Assembly: GCA_049115695.1 (NCBI GenBank)
Contig: JAGDZR010000018.1
Location: forward strand, 62,001 to 126,000
Reading direction: 5' to 3'
Length of the DNA stretch: 64,000 bases
Source of the DNA: JAGDZR01 sp049115695
GTDB lineage: Bacteria > Bacteroidota > Bacteroidia > Cytophagales > Cyclobacteriaceae
Shown in pieces: positions 26,718-36,150 of the stretch (positions are counted from its first letter, which is position 1; every line of letters begins with the position of its first letter). Under the pieces are notes generated by a model that saw nothing but the letters and a program-made list of their open reading frames with translations, was not told where the DNA came from and did no database searches. The position numbers were made by a program, and so were the translations under genes.

Positions 26718-27467
26718 TTATCCTTTGCCGGTGTGAGAATACGCTTTGAACTTGTCTTTGATGGCTTCTCCAACTTGGAACTGCGTGCTGGCCATAAGAA
26801 ACTCCTCTGAAAAGTCGCAGTACAACATGAAGTTGGTCAGATCATTCCCTTCCAATTTGGTGAGTTGCTGGACATAATCTCTGGTGAATTTATCATAGGC
26901 GATGGTTCGATTTCTGGCTGTTTGCTTGAGGTGGTGGGCCTTTCGTTTTTCCTTTTGTTTCTTACTCAGGTTATGATAAGCAAACCCAAAGGGATGTCTG
27001 ATCGCGAATCCAACAGACTTAACATGGGCGTCACTCAGCATTTTGGAAGGTCCAATTTGTACCTGAGGCATACCATAAAAGGATTGTTTTTCCTCCGGCT
27101 GGTGATTGAGAATCTGTTGTTTGAGGAATTGTTCAGAAGGAAGAATATTGACTGTAACTGCATCCAGGAAGATAGTATCTGACTGCATGGTGATGATCAT
27201 GTTCGGGGAGGAAGCCCATTGATCCTGGACTACAAATCCAGCGCTCTGGTATCCAACACAGCTTAACCACAACGAATCGCCCAAGCTGACGGGCAACTTA
27301 AACTGCCCTGTGATACTGGAAACTGTGTATTGTTTTTGTGTCAGATTCTGAATGTGAGCACCTACTACAGGCTGACCATCATTGCTCACTAGTGTACCTA
27401 CCTTATGCTCCTGCGCAAGGATAGAGGTGACGGTTGATAATAGCAGAATGGTGAGGAGTGCTTTCAC
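26718..27467 (-). CDS. Exported protein with carboxypeptidase-like regulatory domain
   Basis: A signal peptide (ending SILAQ) is followed by an Ig-like CarboxypepD_reg domain: VGTLVSNDGQPVVGAHIQN, SSITGQFKLPVSLGDSLWLSCVGYQS and an end strand with LDAVTVNI (about residues 23-110). The remaining 140 residues are helical, Lys-rich and unassigned. Similar proteins hold the SusC-type plug-adjacent domain without the barrel. Periplasmic or outer-membrane associated; role unknown. Confidence 0.8.
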   Translation of the reverse strand: MKALLTILLLSTVTSILAQEHKVGTLVSNDGQPVVGAHIQNLTQKQYTVSSITGQFKLPVSLGDSLWLSCVGYQSAGFVVQDQWASSPNMIITMQSDTIFLDAVTVNILPSEQFLKQQILNHQPEEKQSFYGMPQVQIGPSKMLSDAHVKSVGFAIRHPFGFAYHNLSKKQKEKRKAHHLKQTARNRTIAYDKFTRDYVQQLTKLEGNDLTNFMLYCDFSEEFLMASTQFQVGEAIKDKFKAYSHTGKG

Positions 27468-27759
27468 ATCGTAAAAATGAATGAAAAAGTCGGCGATTTG
27501 AACCGTTTAATATTTTTTAACATTCGAGTATTGACAGCCCTAGGTTATAGATGAGATTACTATACCTAAGCAAGAGGAAGTAAGTTTTCATCATATTCAG
27601 TTGAGAGCATGTAGTCCATTACTCATCTTGATGGTCACCGATTCAGTTCATGATTAATTAATGCGACGACTTTTAAACAAATAAAAAACGACTTTCTAGC
27701 AAAATGCTCGTTTTGATTTCTCCGGATATTTGTTCCATATAAATTGAAACAAAACAGAG

Positions 27760-28704
27760 ATGAACCAATTTGGCAAGCAAGGGTGGACTCCTGATAGAAT
27801 AGGAAATTTAAATGGCAAGACATACGTCATAACAGGCACCACAAGCGGAACAGGATTTGAAGCAGCGAAAATATTGTTATCTAAGGGCGCAAAAGTTGTG
27901 ATGCTCAATCGAAACCCAAAAAAATCGGACGACACCATCGCAGCTTTAAAACAATCGCTCGGACAGCAGATAGAGGTGTCAAATGTGTTTATGGATCTGG
28001 CAGAACTAGCATCTGTGAAAAACGCTGCGGAAGAGGTATTAAAGACAGTTCCTCAAATTGATGCTTTGATATGTAATGCTGCCATTGCACAATTACCAAA
28101 ACAAACGTTCACTGTTGATGGGTTTGAAAGCCAGTTGGGTGTAAACCACTACGGGAACTTCTTACTTCAGGCCCTTCTATTCCCACGTATTGAATTGTCT
28201 AAGGGACGTATTGTGACTGTTGGAAGCATGGGTTATAATTTGGGTATTAAAACCATGCAGTTCGATGACATGAACTGGGATAAGAATTATAGCCCTAATG
28301 GGGTATATAGCCAAAGTAAATTGGCACAGATTATGTCCATATATGAACTACAGGATAGATTAACGGAAGCAGGAAAGACGGGTGTTAAGGCTTTTGCTTG
28401 TCACCCTGGAGCTTCCAGGACATCACTGATCACAACGAGTGGCAGTTTAATGACGCGATTTATATGGTGGTTGATGACCTTGTCACCCCTGGTGCAATCA
28501 GCAGAAAAAGGTGCCTATCCAGAAGTGATGTGTGCAACCGAGCCAGACCTGGAACAAAAGGGATTTTATGGGCCAACAGGGATTAGTTATTTTAAAGGCC
28601 CAGTTGGGGAATGTAAACTGGAATCACATGCCAAGGACAAATCGGTATCGAAAAGATTATGGGATGTATCAGAAAAGGCAATTGGTCATAAATGGCCATT
28701 GTAA
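27760..28704 (+). CDS. Short-chain dehydrogenase/reductase
   Basis: It has the classical SDR cofactor motif TGTTSGTGFEAA (TGxxxGxG, about residues 25-36), NAAIAQ after the central strand, and the catalytic pair Tyr-x3-Lys in GVYSQSKLAQ. The length of 314 and the start NLNGKTYVITG place it with the retinol dehydrogenase/protochlorophyllide-reductase-like branch. Substrate unknown. An AraC regulator follows by 37 bases and may control it. Confidence 0.9.
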   Translation: MNQFGKQGWTPDRIGNLNGKTYVITGTTSGTGFEAAKILLSKGAKVVMLNRNPKKSDDTIAALKQSLGQQIEVSNVFMDLAELASVKNAAEEVLKTVPQIDALICNAAIAQLPKQTFTVDGFESQLGVNHYGNFLLQALLFPRIELSKGRIVTVGSMGYNLGIKTMQFDDMNWDKNYSPNGVYSQSKLAQIMSIYELQDRLTEAGKTGVKAFACHPGASRTSLITTSGSLMTRFIWWLMTLSPLVQSAEKGAYPEVMCATEPDLEQKGFYGPTGISYFKGPVGECKLESHAKDKSVSKRLWDVSEKAIGHKWPL

Positions 28705-28741
28705 ATGAATGAACAAAATGAAAAAATCTAGTTTTGGTTAG

Positions 28742-29548
28742 ATGGAACAGCCAACAGCATCTTCAGGCAGGGTATTTTTATCCGGGACAGTTGACAAACA
28801 ATACACCTGGGAACACATTTCGCCGCAACATATTATCGTCTTCATTTATTCGGGAGAAATCATATTAAGCTATGGAAATAACACTTTGACTTTTGGAGCA
28901 GGTGACACGGTGTTAGTTCCCAGGAATCAATTAATTCGTGTTGTAAAAGGCCCAACCAACGGACAACCCTTTAAAGCTGTCTCGATGCTACTGCCAGAAG
29001 AAGAACTGCGCAAATTTTACCAGGATCGTTCCATTTTAGAGAATTGGGATGAGAATATTGCAAAACAAAGGTCAGTTAAATCGCATCCCCTGCTGGACAG
29101 TTTTTTTGGATCATTGTTTTCTTATTTTGATATGCAGGACGAGCTTCCGGAATCGCTGGTTTCCATTAAAATTCAAGAGGCATTAACCATCATCGATGAG
29201 GTGGATAAAAGAGTAAGCTCGATCTTAGGTACATTCAACGCGATTGGAAAAGTCAACCTGGAAAAATATATGGAGGAGCATTTTATGTACAATTTGCCGC
29301 TGGAGAAGTTCGCTTTTCTAACCGGCAGAAGCCTGACCACATTCAAATCCGATTTCAAAAAAATATTTGGGAACACTCCGGGTAAATGGCTAACAGAGAA
29401 AAGACTAGAATTGGCACATCATAAGCTTACTACCGACAAACAGAGGGCTACTGAAGTATACCTGTCAGCGGGTTTTGAGAACCTCTCTCATTTTTCGTTC
29501 GCCTTCAAAAAGGCATTTGGTTATAATCCAAGTACTATAAATAGTTAA
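28742..29548 (+). CDS. AraC-family transcriptional regulator
   Basis: The N-terminal cupin-like sensor includes HIIVFIYSGEIILSYGN and GAGDTVLVPRNQL (about residues 28-65). The C-terminal part (about 170-268) has two helix-turn-helix motifs: LEKFAFLTGRSLTTFKSDFKKIFGNTPGKWL and ATEVYLSAGFENLSHFSFAFKKAFGYNPS. It lies between an SDR gene and a small membrane protein on the same strand, its likely targets. Confidence 0.92.
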   Translation: MEQPTASSGRVFLSGTVDKQYTWEHISPQHIIVFIYSGEIILSYGNNTLTFGAGDTVLVPRNQLIRVVKGPTNGQPFKAVSMLLPEEELRKFYQDRSILENWDENIAKQRSVKSHPLLDSFFGSLFSYFDMQDELPESLVSIKIQEALTIIDEVDKRVSSILGTFNAIGKVNLEKYMEEHFMYNLPLEKFAFLTGRSLTTFKSDFKKIFGNTPGKWLTEKRLELAHHKLTTDKQRATEVYLSAGFENLSHFSFAFKKAFGYNPSTINS

Positions 29549-29572
29549 TTAAGATAATTAAAACTGAAATCC

Positions 29573-30079
29573 ATGGAAATACTAAAAACAGCTACTGAGT
29601 GGGCAAAGGCAGAAGTTTTCTCCACACGATTCTTCATCCTTTTTGCAATTTTGTTTTTGATGGCTGGCGTGGGTTTTTGGCAGCTTGGGAAAACCGAATT
29701 GGCAAGGGCCTATATCATTCCCATGTTAGTGGCAGGCGCATTGTTGTTGACAATCGGGTTAGGATTGTTTTATACCAATAAGTCTAGAATAGTTCAATTC
29801 GAAAAAGTCCATGCAAGTGATCCTTCAGCACTTGTAGCCTCAGAATTGGAGCGTGCAGCAAGCACATTAAGGGAATATACGGTCGTTTTTAAGGTGATTC
29901 CGATAATCATCGTTGTAGCGGCTTTGTTAATTATGTTTGTCAACACTCCTTTGTGGCGGGCCATTGGCATCACTACTATCGCAATGATGATCGTTATTCT
30001 GTTGATTGATGGCACAGCTCATGCCAGAATTGACGCCTATTATGGACAATTGCAATCCATCGAAAAGCAGAAGGAGTGA
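29573..30079 (+). CDS. Four-helix membrane protein, unknown
   Basis: The 168 residues have four hydrophobic helices (about residues 18-38, 47-66, 106-121, 127-146). A charged, mostly helical cytoplasmic or periplasmic segment (SRIVQFEKVHASDPSALVASELERAAS) lies between helices 2 and 3. No family is recognised. It lies 24 bases after the AraC gene, so they probably share a transcript. Confidence 0.65.
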   Translation: MEILKTATEWAKAEVFSTRFFILFAILFLMAGVGFWQLGKTELARAYIIPMLVAGALLLTIGLGLFYTNKSRIVQFEKVHASDPSALVASELERAASTLREYTVVFKVIPIIIVVAALLIMFVNTPLWRAIGITTIAMMIVILLIDGTAHARIDAYYGQLQSIEKQKE

Positions 30080-30245
30080 ATGATCACTAAGGAAGCTGAT
30101 TGATATTCCAGCTACTAATCTCAAATGAAGATTGGGAAATAACTTAGGAATTACTCAGGCTAATTTGTTTATGATTCGAAATACTAATCACAAGTTAAAG
30201 ACAATAAGTTTTTTAAAATTTAAGAAAGTAAAAGCTGACTGAAAA

Positions 30246-31220
30246 ATGAAAGCCTCAATACGAGTAAAATATGGTTCACCAAACAATATCAACATTGGCC
30301 AGACTGAAAAGCCAATTCCAAAGGATGATGAGGTATTGATTAGGGTTTACGCTACTACAGTCAACAGGACAGATTGTGCAAACCTCACCGCCAAGCCATT
30401 TATTATGCGATTTATCTTAGGTTTATTTAGGCCAAGAAAAACGATACTGGGAACAGACTTTGCAGGAGAGGTGATGGCAATCGGCAAGCATATAAAATCG
30501 ATTAAGGCTGGAGATAGGGTATTTGGATTTATCGACACGGGGGCTGAGTCCCAAGCTGAATACTTGACTACAGCAGCAGAAAATGTATTCCCTATTCCCG
30601 AAAACATTGATTACAAGAAGGCCGCCGCAAGTTTGGAAGGGGCGCATTATGCCTATTCATTCATACAAAGGGTAGATATACAATCAGGACAGCATATTCT
30701 TATCAATGGTGCGACTGGTGGGATTGGTTCAGCTTTGCTGCAATTTGTAAGAGAATTTGATGTTAAAATAGCGGCCACCTGTAATACTAAAAATATCAAG
30801 CTGGTACAATCTTTAGGAGCCGATAAAATATTTGATTATACCAGAGAAGACTTCACGGATAGCAAAGATAAATTTGATTTTGTCTTTGATACAGTTGGCA
30901 AAAGCACATTTGGAAAGTGTAAACCATTGCTCAAAGAAAAAGGTGTGTACATTTCTTCGGAGTTGGGGTCCTATTCCCAAAATATTTTTTACCCATTATT
31001 GACTTCAATATCAAGCAAGAAGGTAGTTTTTCCCATTCCTTTTGGCACATATAAATCCATACCGTATATCAGTCATCATTTGGAAACAGGAAGGTTTCAG
31101 CCAGTGATTGACCGGGAATACTTATTAAAAGATATATCCAAGGCTTACGAATATGTAATTGTAGGACAGAAAACGGGAAACGTTTTAATTGAACTAACTT
31201 CAGAGAATGAGTCAGGATAA
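30246..31220 (+). CDS. Zinc-less MDR alcohol dehydrogenase / quinone oxidoreductase
   Basis: The GroES-like N-terminal domain includes PIPKDDEVLIRVYATTVNRTDC and ILGTDFAGEVMAIGKHI. The Rossmann domain has INGATGGIGSALLQFVREF and LGADKIFDYT. The Cys/His zinc ligands of classical alcohol dehydrogenases are absent, which points to the quinone oxidoreductase/enone reductase branch. A paralogue lies 4 kb downstream. Substrate unknown. Confidence 0.9.
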   Translation: MKASIRVKYGSPNNINIGQTEKPIPKDDEVLIRVYATTVNRTDCANLTAKPFIMRFILGLFRPRKTILGTDFAGEVMAIGKHIKSIKAGDRVFGFIDTGAESQAEYLTTAAENVFPIPENIDYKKAAASLEGAHYAYSFIQRVDIQSGQHILINGATGGIGSALLQFVREFDVKIAATCNTKNIKLVQSLGADKIFDYTREDFTDSKDKFDFVFDTVGKSTFGKCKPLLKEKGVYISSELGSYSQNIFYPLLTSISSKKVVFPIPFGTYKSIPYISHHLETGRFQPVIDREYLLKDISKAYEYVIVGQKTGNVLIELTSENESG

Positions 31221-31419
31221 TGTGATTGAGTATGTGTCTGTTAGCTGATGCTCTGATAAGGTTATCATGCTTTCGGAAAGTGGCTCGAGTTGGATGTTTT
31301 GTGAATGCTTGTAACAACTGAAAGTTTGTAAGATGGTTGGTCTGGTTTACTTTTAAAGTAACTGGCAAGTTTTGGAGATCCACCACTTGGCTTGGTGTTA
31401 GATGACAAAATTTACTTTA

Positions 31420-33141
31420 ATGAAAAATACATCAATCTTAATCTTATTCCTTACAGCACTAAGCTGTGGACAAGCTGATAATCAAACCAGCAACATCTAC
31501 AGTTTTGACAAATTGACAGAAGACTATTTACAAGTCTTGTGGCAGATCTCACCGGAATATGCCAGCTACATGGGGCTGTCACAGTATGACTCCATGGTCA
31601 CACTCAACACGACTGCCAATATTGAAAAGAATAAAAGGATTGCCGACAGTCTTTTAGCCGTGCTCGAAAGTTACCCGATCGAGACCTTAAGTGACCTTGA
31701 TAAAATCGATTTATATATGATGAAAGATCTGCTATACAGCAATGAATGGTATGGATCATCCTTCAAATCTCATGAATGGAACCCAGCTCAGGTCAATATT
31801 GGTAACAAGATCGGCTTGATCATGAATCGAACAGATAGCATGGAGAATAAATTAAAGAGTCTATCTGCTGTTCTGACAAAAGCACCTGAGTATTATCAAG
31901 TTGGATTAAAAAATTTAAAAACGCCGAGCAAGCCGCATCTTGATTTGACGATTAAACAGAATAAAGGCACGCTCAATTACCTGACTTCCATTGAAATCAC
32001 TGTTGCTGAAGCAGCTATCAGCGATGATGAAAAAGATGCACTGTCCAGTAAAATTGGTCTTACCAAAGCGGCTGTTGAAAGTTTTGTCAATGAAATTGAG
32101 ATGATGGAAAAAGAGGGTAACTATCAAGATTCCAGAATTGAAGAAACATTTTTTGAGGAGAAGTACGAACACGACATCAATTCAGCATATACAGCAAAGG
32201 AAATTTACGAGAAGGCATTATCCGAAAAGGCGGAGCTTCATCGTCAGATGATTACGATCAGTGATACACTGTGGAACAAGTATTTACCAGCAGATGCCAA
32301 ACCAAAAGATTCCTTATTGATGGTGAAGCAGTTGATTGATAAGATTTCAGAAAAGCATGTGTCGAAGGATAGTTTCTTCATAGAGATCAATCGTCAAATC
32401 AAAGAACTAGCTGCATTTGTAGATGAAAAGGATTTATTGACACAAGATCCAACCAAGCCGCTTCAAGTGAGAGAAACTCCTGAATATATGCGAGGCGTTG
32501 CTGGTGCTTCTATATCGGCTCCAGGTCCATTTGAAGAAGATGGTATTACCTTCTATAACGTAACTCCTCTTGATCATTATGATGAAGCGCAAGCAGAAAG
32601 TTACTTGAGAGAATACAACGCTTACATTCTGCAGATACTAAATATTCATGAAGCAATACCAGGGCATTATACACAGTTGGTTTATTCCAATAAGTCAAAG
32701 AGTCTTATCAAGTCTATCCTGCAGAATGGAGCAATGATAGAAGGCTGGGCCAACTACACGGAAATCATGATGTTGGAAGAGGGATACAATAATTCACCTG
32801 AGATGTGGCTGATGCGGAATAAATGGCATTTAAGAGGCGTAACCAATACCATACTCGATTATAGTTACCATGTTCTTGGTTTGACGAGGGAAGAGGCGAT
32901 GGATTTGATGATGGATGGGGCCTTTCAGGAGCAAACAGAGGCTGAAGGAAAATGGGTGCGTTTGACGGTTAGTTCTGTTCAACTCTCCTCATATTTTACA
33001 GGGTTCACCCAAATTTATGATTTGCGGGAGGAGGTGAAGGCCAGGAAAGGTGATGACTTCAATTTGAAGGAATTCCACGAAGAATTTCTGAGTTACGGAA
33101 GTGCTCCGGTTAAGTATATCAGACAGTTTATGCTTAACTAA
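31420..33141 (+). CDS. DUF885 lipoprotein, putative metallopeptidase
   Basis: A lipoprotein signal (MKNTSILILFLTALSC) precedes an all-helical domain of about 550 residues. The motif NIHEAIPGHYTQ (about residue 410) is the HExxPGH zinc-site signature of DUF885, a family related in fold to M2/M3-type metallopeptidases. ATG at 31402 is possible, but the signal peptide fits 31420 better. A second, diverged DUF885 lipoprotein lies at 41631-43403. Substrate unknown. Confidence 0.88.
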   Translation: MKNTSILILFLTALSCGQADNQTSNIYSFDKLTEDYLQVLWQISPEYASYMGLSQYDSMVTLNTTANIEKNKRIADSLLAVLESYPIETLSDLDKIDLYMMKDLLYSNEWYGSSFKSHEWNPAQVNIGNKIGLIMNRTDSMENKLKSLSAVLTKAPEYYQVGLKNLKTPSKPHLDLTIKQNKGTLNYLTSIEITVAEAAISDDEKDALSSKIGLTKAAVESFVNEIEMMEKEGNYQDSRIEETFFEEKYEHDINSAYTAKEIYEKALSEKAELHRQMITISDTLWNKYLPADAKPKDSLLMVKQLIDKISEKHVSKDSFFIEINRQIKELAAFVDEKDLLTQDPTKPLQVRETPEYMRGVAGASISAPGPFEEDGITFYNVTPLDHYDEAQAESYLREYNAYILQILNIHEAIPGHYTQLVYSNKSKSLIKSILQNGAMIEGWANYTEIMMLEEGYNNSPEMWLMRNKWHLRGVTNTILDYSYHVLGLTREEAMDLMMDGAFQEQTEAEGKWVRLTVSSVQLSSYFTGFTQIYDLREEVKARKGDDFNLKEFHEEFLSYGSAPVKYIRQFMLN

Positions 33142-33164
33142 AATCCATATCTAACTATTAGGGC

Positions 33165-33526
33165 ATGAGCTTAGCGCATTCTCCTTTATTTATCAATCCC
33201 GTTCTGTCTTCATCAGATATTCATGGGGATTTAGTATGATATGAAAAGCAAACTGACTACAAATATGTTTTTGGTGATGATGACTATGCTGGTTAACAAT
33301 GCAATGGACACGACATTCATCTGCAATTCCATCATGGTAATGCATAAGATTCGATAATGCATTCTGTGATCAAATTCCTCATTAAAGATATTTGGCCCTA
33401 TGTTGAAGAATTGGTTAGGCCTGGGGCTAAGTCTGAAAAGTTACGTCAAGATACGCCTTGGGGAACCTATGAATTTAGGTTTTACGTTTTAATAAAAATG
33501 CCATTTTTATAGTGCATGATATTTGA
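33165..33526 (+). pseudogene. Decayed VOC/glyoxalase-family gene
   Basis: Reading from ATG 33165 the frame gives FINPVLSSSDI, YEK, FGDDDYAG, HDIHLQFHHGNA, KDIWPYVEELV and DTPWGTYEFRFY. These are the successive strands and metal-binding His of a small VOC protein of about 120 residues. Three in-frame stops interrupt it (TGA at about 33237 where Trp is expected, TAA at about 33294, TAA at about 33345). A one-base loss near 33487 shifts the end, which in the next frame reads NKNAIFIVHDI-stop at 33524-33526. It occupies the 380-base gap between two intact genes. Confidence 0.8.
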
Positions 33527-34503
33527 TGACAAAATTCTCTCTTTCCCTTTATCTTCTTAGTCACCTTTTTGTTTCTTGCTGGAGCAAGGCTCAGGAAAAT
33601 TACCTGAACTACCATTCGAAGGTAATTCTATGCGAACAGCTAATTGCGGAAGGGAAATCGGCTTCTGCAATTGACATGTTCGATTCTCTTTTTAATCAGT
33701 TTGACTTCTTGTTTCTAAGAGATATTAAAGTTGCCACAGAACTCAGCGTGTATGTAAATGACTATGAATCAAGCTTGAAGTTCATAAAGCTGGGAATCAT
33801 GGCTGGTTGGACATTGAAGAGTATCAACAAAAATGATAATTTAAGACCCTTAACGGAACATTTGGAATGGGTGAAGATTTTATATGTATATGATTCACTT
33901 CATAGCAATTACTTGTCAGGGCTAAATTTTCAAGTTAAAGAGCAAGCCCATGAAATGTTTAAGAAAGATCAGAAAAAGGCCCTTGGAGCACTAATCAGAA
34001 TTGGTCAAAATGCTCAAATTAAATATGCAGAAAACAAATTTGCTCCGCATAGTGAAAAGCAGCTGCAAATGCTAGATAATTTGCTGTATCAATATGGTTA
34101 CCCAGGCGAACAATTAATTGGTAATAGGTTATGGGTTTCCGTTATTTTAAGTCATCATAACTCCATCTCTCCAGATTATTGCTCAAAGGACACTTTGTAC
34201 GAGCAATTAAGACCAAAGTTGTTGGAAGCTATGAAGCAAGGTGAAATGTCACCATACGAATTAGCCCAAATAGAAGATTGGAGAACTGCTGTCCTAACCG
34301 GGCACGAATTATCATCTTTTGGATTCATTGGGAAAATCCCCAGCATTCCTGAACTCAAAATGGTGAATTATAATCGCGCTGAAATTGGTCTCAGAAGTAT
34401 CGAGCTTCGAAACAAGCTGATTGATATAGAAAAGTCGACAGGCCTGAATTTGTACTTGCCAAAAGGATGGCAAAAAGGCAAAATTACGGTTGCCAATAAA
34501 TGA
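33526..34503 (+). CDS. Exported protein of unknown function with helical repeats
   Basis: After a signal peptide (about residues 1-22, ending KAQ) the protein is helical with a TPR-like opening (VILCEQLIAEGKSASAIDMFDSLF, then LSVYVNDYESSLKFIKLGIMAGW). The C-terminal half (SEKQLQMLDNLLYQYGYPGEQLIG ... VILSHHNSISPDYCSK) recalls uncharacterised Bacteroidota proteins with an HH pair, perhaps metal binding. ATG at 33526 is preferred to the TTG just before; it overlaps the last base of the VOC pseudogene. No firm family. Confidence 0.6.
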   Translation: MTKFSLSLYLLSHLFVSCWSKAQENYLNYHSKVILCEQLIAEGKSASAIDMFDSLFNQFDFLFLRDIKVATELSVYVNDYESSLKFIKLGIMAGWTLKSINKNDNLRPLTEHLEWVKILYVYDSLHSNYLSGLNFQVKEQAHEMFKKDQKKALGALIRIGQNAQIKYAENKFAPHSEKQLQMLDNLLYQYGYPGEQLIGNRLWVSVILSHHNSISPDYCSKDTLYEQLRPKLLEAMKQGEMSPYELAQIEDWRTAVLTGHELSSFGFIGKIPSIPELKMVNYNRAEIGLRSIELRNKLIDIEKSTGLNLYLPKGWQKGKITVANK

Positions 34504-34689
34504 CAAACTCAATGAGGGGCTGAGCCATGAGTAAATTTCAGCTTGAAATGGTAACTTTAATTGCTTGTTTAACAGACTTTCTTTAACTGCATTCTGCCAT
34601 TATTGTATTCAATGAAGAAACAGGTTGTGGTCTTACAATAAGGAAAATGAAATAATAAAATTCATATCCAAATTCGTCGAACTTCGTTA

Positions 34690-34932
34690 ATGGAAAAAAT
34701 CCCAAAGCTGGAGTCTGTGGGACAGATACTAAACGGCGATTTGATTTTAGAAAATCAAATCGCATTCGAAGAATATAAGACACTCACTCCTAGAAGGCGC
34801 TATATAAAATTACAAGAGAAAAGACCCGAAGTGTACAATCGAGTTCCTCAATATCATATTGCCAGTTATTTGGGTATAAAACCTGAATCGCTCAACAGGA
34901 TACGAAGGCGATTAGCCTTGAATAAAGCTTGA
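34690..34932 (+). pseudogene. C-terminal remnant of a Crp/Fnr-family regulator
   Basis: The last 45 residues (RRRYIKLQEKRPEVYNRVPQYHIASYLGIKPESLNRIRRRL) are the helix-turn-helix end of Bacteroidota Crp/Fnr proteins. The cyclic-nucleotide-binding beta-roll that should precede it (about 120 residues) is missing, and the 187 bases upstream carry only broken frames. An 80-codon ORF remains; whether it is made is unknown. Confidence 0.7.
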
Positions 34933-35041
34933 AACTGCCAGCATAACCTTGTAACCAACATGCGCTCTTAAGCTAAGTCAACAAAAATTGATGGTGAGGC
35001 ATCCAGTATTGTAAAAGTTTAAATTGATAGATGTTATTAAG

Positions 35042-35971
35042 ATGAAAGCAGTTGTTTGTTCCAAGTATGGAGCCCCCGAAGTACTTCAGATTAAAGAAGT
35101 AGAAAAACCGACACCAAAAAATAATGAGGTTCTGATAAAAGTAAAGGCCACAACCGTCCACATTGGGGATACAAAGATTAGGCGGTTGGAGCCAGGCCTA
35201 GGTACCATGCAGGATTTCATTTTTAAACCCATCATGCGGGTAATGATTGGTTTCAGAGGGCCAAGAAAAAAAATACTTGGGATGGAACTGGCCGGAGAAA
35301 TTTGTGAAGTCGGTGAAGATGTTAAGACATTTAAGATAGGTGATCCGGTTTTTGCATCAACCTCATTTCAGTTTGGTGCCTATGCTGAGTATTGTTGTGT
35401 ACCCGAAGATGGGATACTGGCGATAAAACCCAGCAATATGACCTATGAAGAAGCGGTCCCGATTTCGAACGGTGGATTGACGGCTTTACTTCATCTTAGA
35501 AAAGCAAATATTAAGCATGGGCAAAAAGTGTTAATCTATGGAGCTTCTGGTAGTGTTGGCACTTTTGCAGTTCAACTTGCTAAACACTTCGGGGCAGAAG
35601 TGACCGGGGTTTGCAGTTCTGCAAATTTGGAAATGGTCAAATCGTTGGGAGCAGATAGACTTATTGATTATACCTCTGAAGATTTTAACCAAACCGGTAG
35701 TGCTTATGACATTATCTTTGATACAGTAGGCAAGATTCCATCTTCTAACCGTAAAAAATCTCTTGCTAAGTCAGGAGTCTACACTAATGTCCTCGCCTTG
35801 TCAAGCAACTTCAAATTAACAGTTGAAGACTTAATTTATCTCAAGGAACTATGCGAAGCGGGCAAGCTAAAATCAGTGATTGATAAACGCTACCCAATTG
35901 AGCAAATAATTGAGGCCCATAGATATGTTGACAAAGGGCATAAAAAAGGGAATGTCGTTGTTACTATTTAA
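35042..35971 (+). CDS. Zinc-less MDR reductase (paralogue of 30246-31220)
   Basis: The GroES-like domain includes PTPKNNEVLIKVKATTVHIGD and ILGMELAGEICEVGEDV. The Rossmann motif is IYGASGSVGTFAVQLAKHFGAEVTGV, followed by SLGADRLIDYTSEDF and FDTVGK. Structural zinc cysteines are absent. It shares order and many residues with the MDR gene 4 kb upstream. ATG at 35042 is chosen over a TTG six codons earlier. Confidence 0.9.
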   Translation: MKAVVCSKYGAPEVLQIKEVEKPTPKNNEVLIKVKATTVHIGDTKIRRLEPGLGTMQDFIFKPIMRVMIGFRGPRKKILGMELAGEICEVGEDVKTFKIGDPVFASTSFQFGAYAEYCCVPEDGILAIKPSNMTYEEAVPISNGGLTALLHLRKANIKHGQKVLIYGASGSVGTFAVQLAKHFGAEVTGVCSSANLEMVKSLGADRLIDYTSEDFNQTGSAYDIIFDTVGKIPSSNRKKSLAKSGVYTNVLALSSNFKLTVEDLIYLKELCEAGKLKSVIDKRYPIEQIIEAHRYVDKGHKKGNVVVTI

Positions 35972-36150
35972 CAACTGATGGGTTTAATCCCAATGGAAAG
36001 TCTAAACATTCCAGAAACAATGACCGAAGATGTTATTGTAACCGATGGAATCTTGGGGAGTATGCGGAATATGCTTTACCTGGAAAAAGTACTCCTCCAA
36101 ATGAGATGATACCAGTGTACATATTAAGGGCAGTTGAGTAAGGGCATCTT
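35972..36150. other. Intergenic stretch with an unassigned open frame
   Basis: A plus-strand frame stays open for about 60 codons up to TAA at 36139-36141. It reads ...NRWNLGEYAEYALPGKSTPPNEMIPVYILRAVE but has no start codon in frame. The composition looks protein-like rather than random, so it may be the tail of a lost gene. No family is recognised and nothing else is seen here. Confidence 0.25.

Noticed and set aside
26580..26810. Plus-strand 76-codon frame overlapping the carboxypeptidase-regulatory gene
   Set aside because: No family features; it lies mostly over a terminator hairpin and the 3' end of a real minus-strand gene.
27468..27759. Possible gene or RNA in the 290-base gap before the SDR gene
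   Set aside because: Only short frames, no tRNA fold, no repeat and no convincing promoter pair could be found.
33165..33526. Reading the TGA in the VOC frame as recoded Trp or selenocysteine
   Set aside because: Two TAA stops and a frameshift are also present, and all other genes use TGA as an ordinary stop.
34971..35042. TTG start at 35024 for the second MDR gene, and similar TTG extensions at 16485, 37141, 39588 and 43416
   Set aside because: In each case an ATG a few codons inside gives the normal family start or a proper signal peptide.
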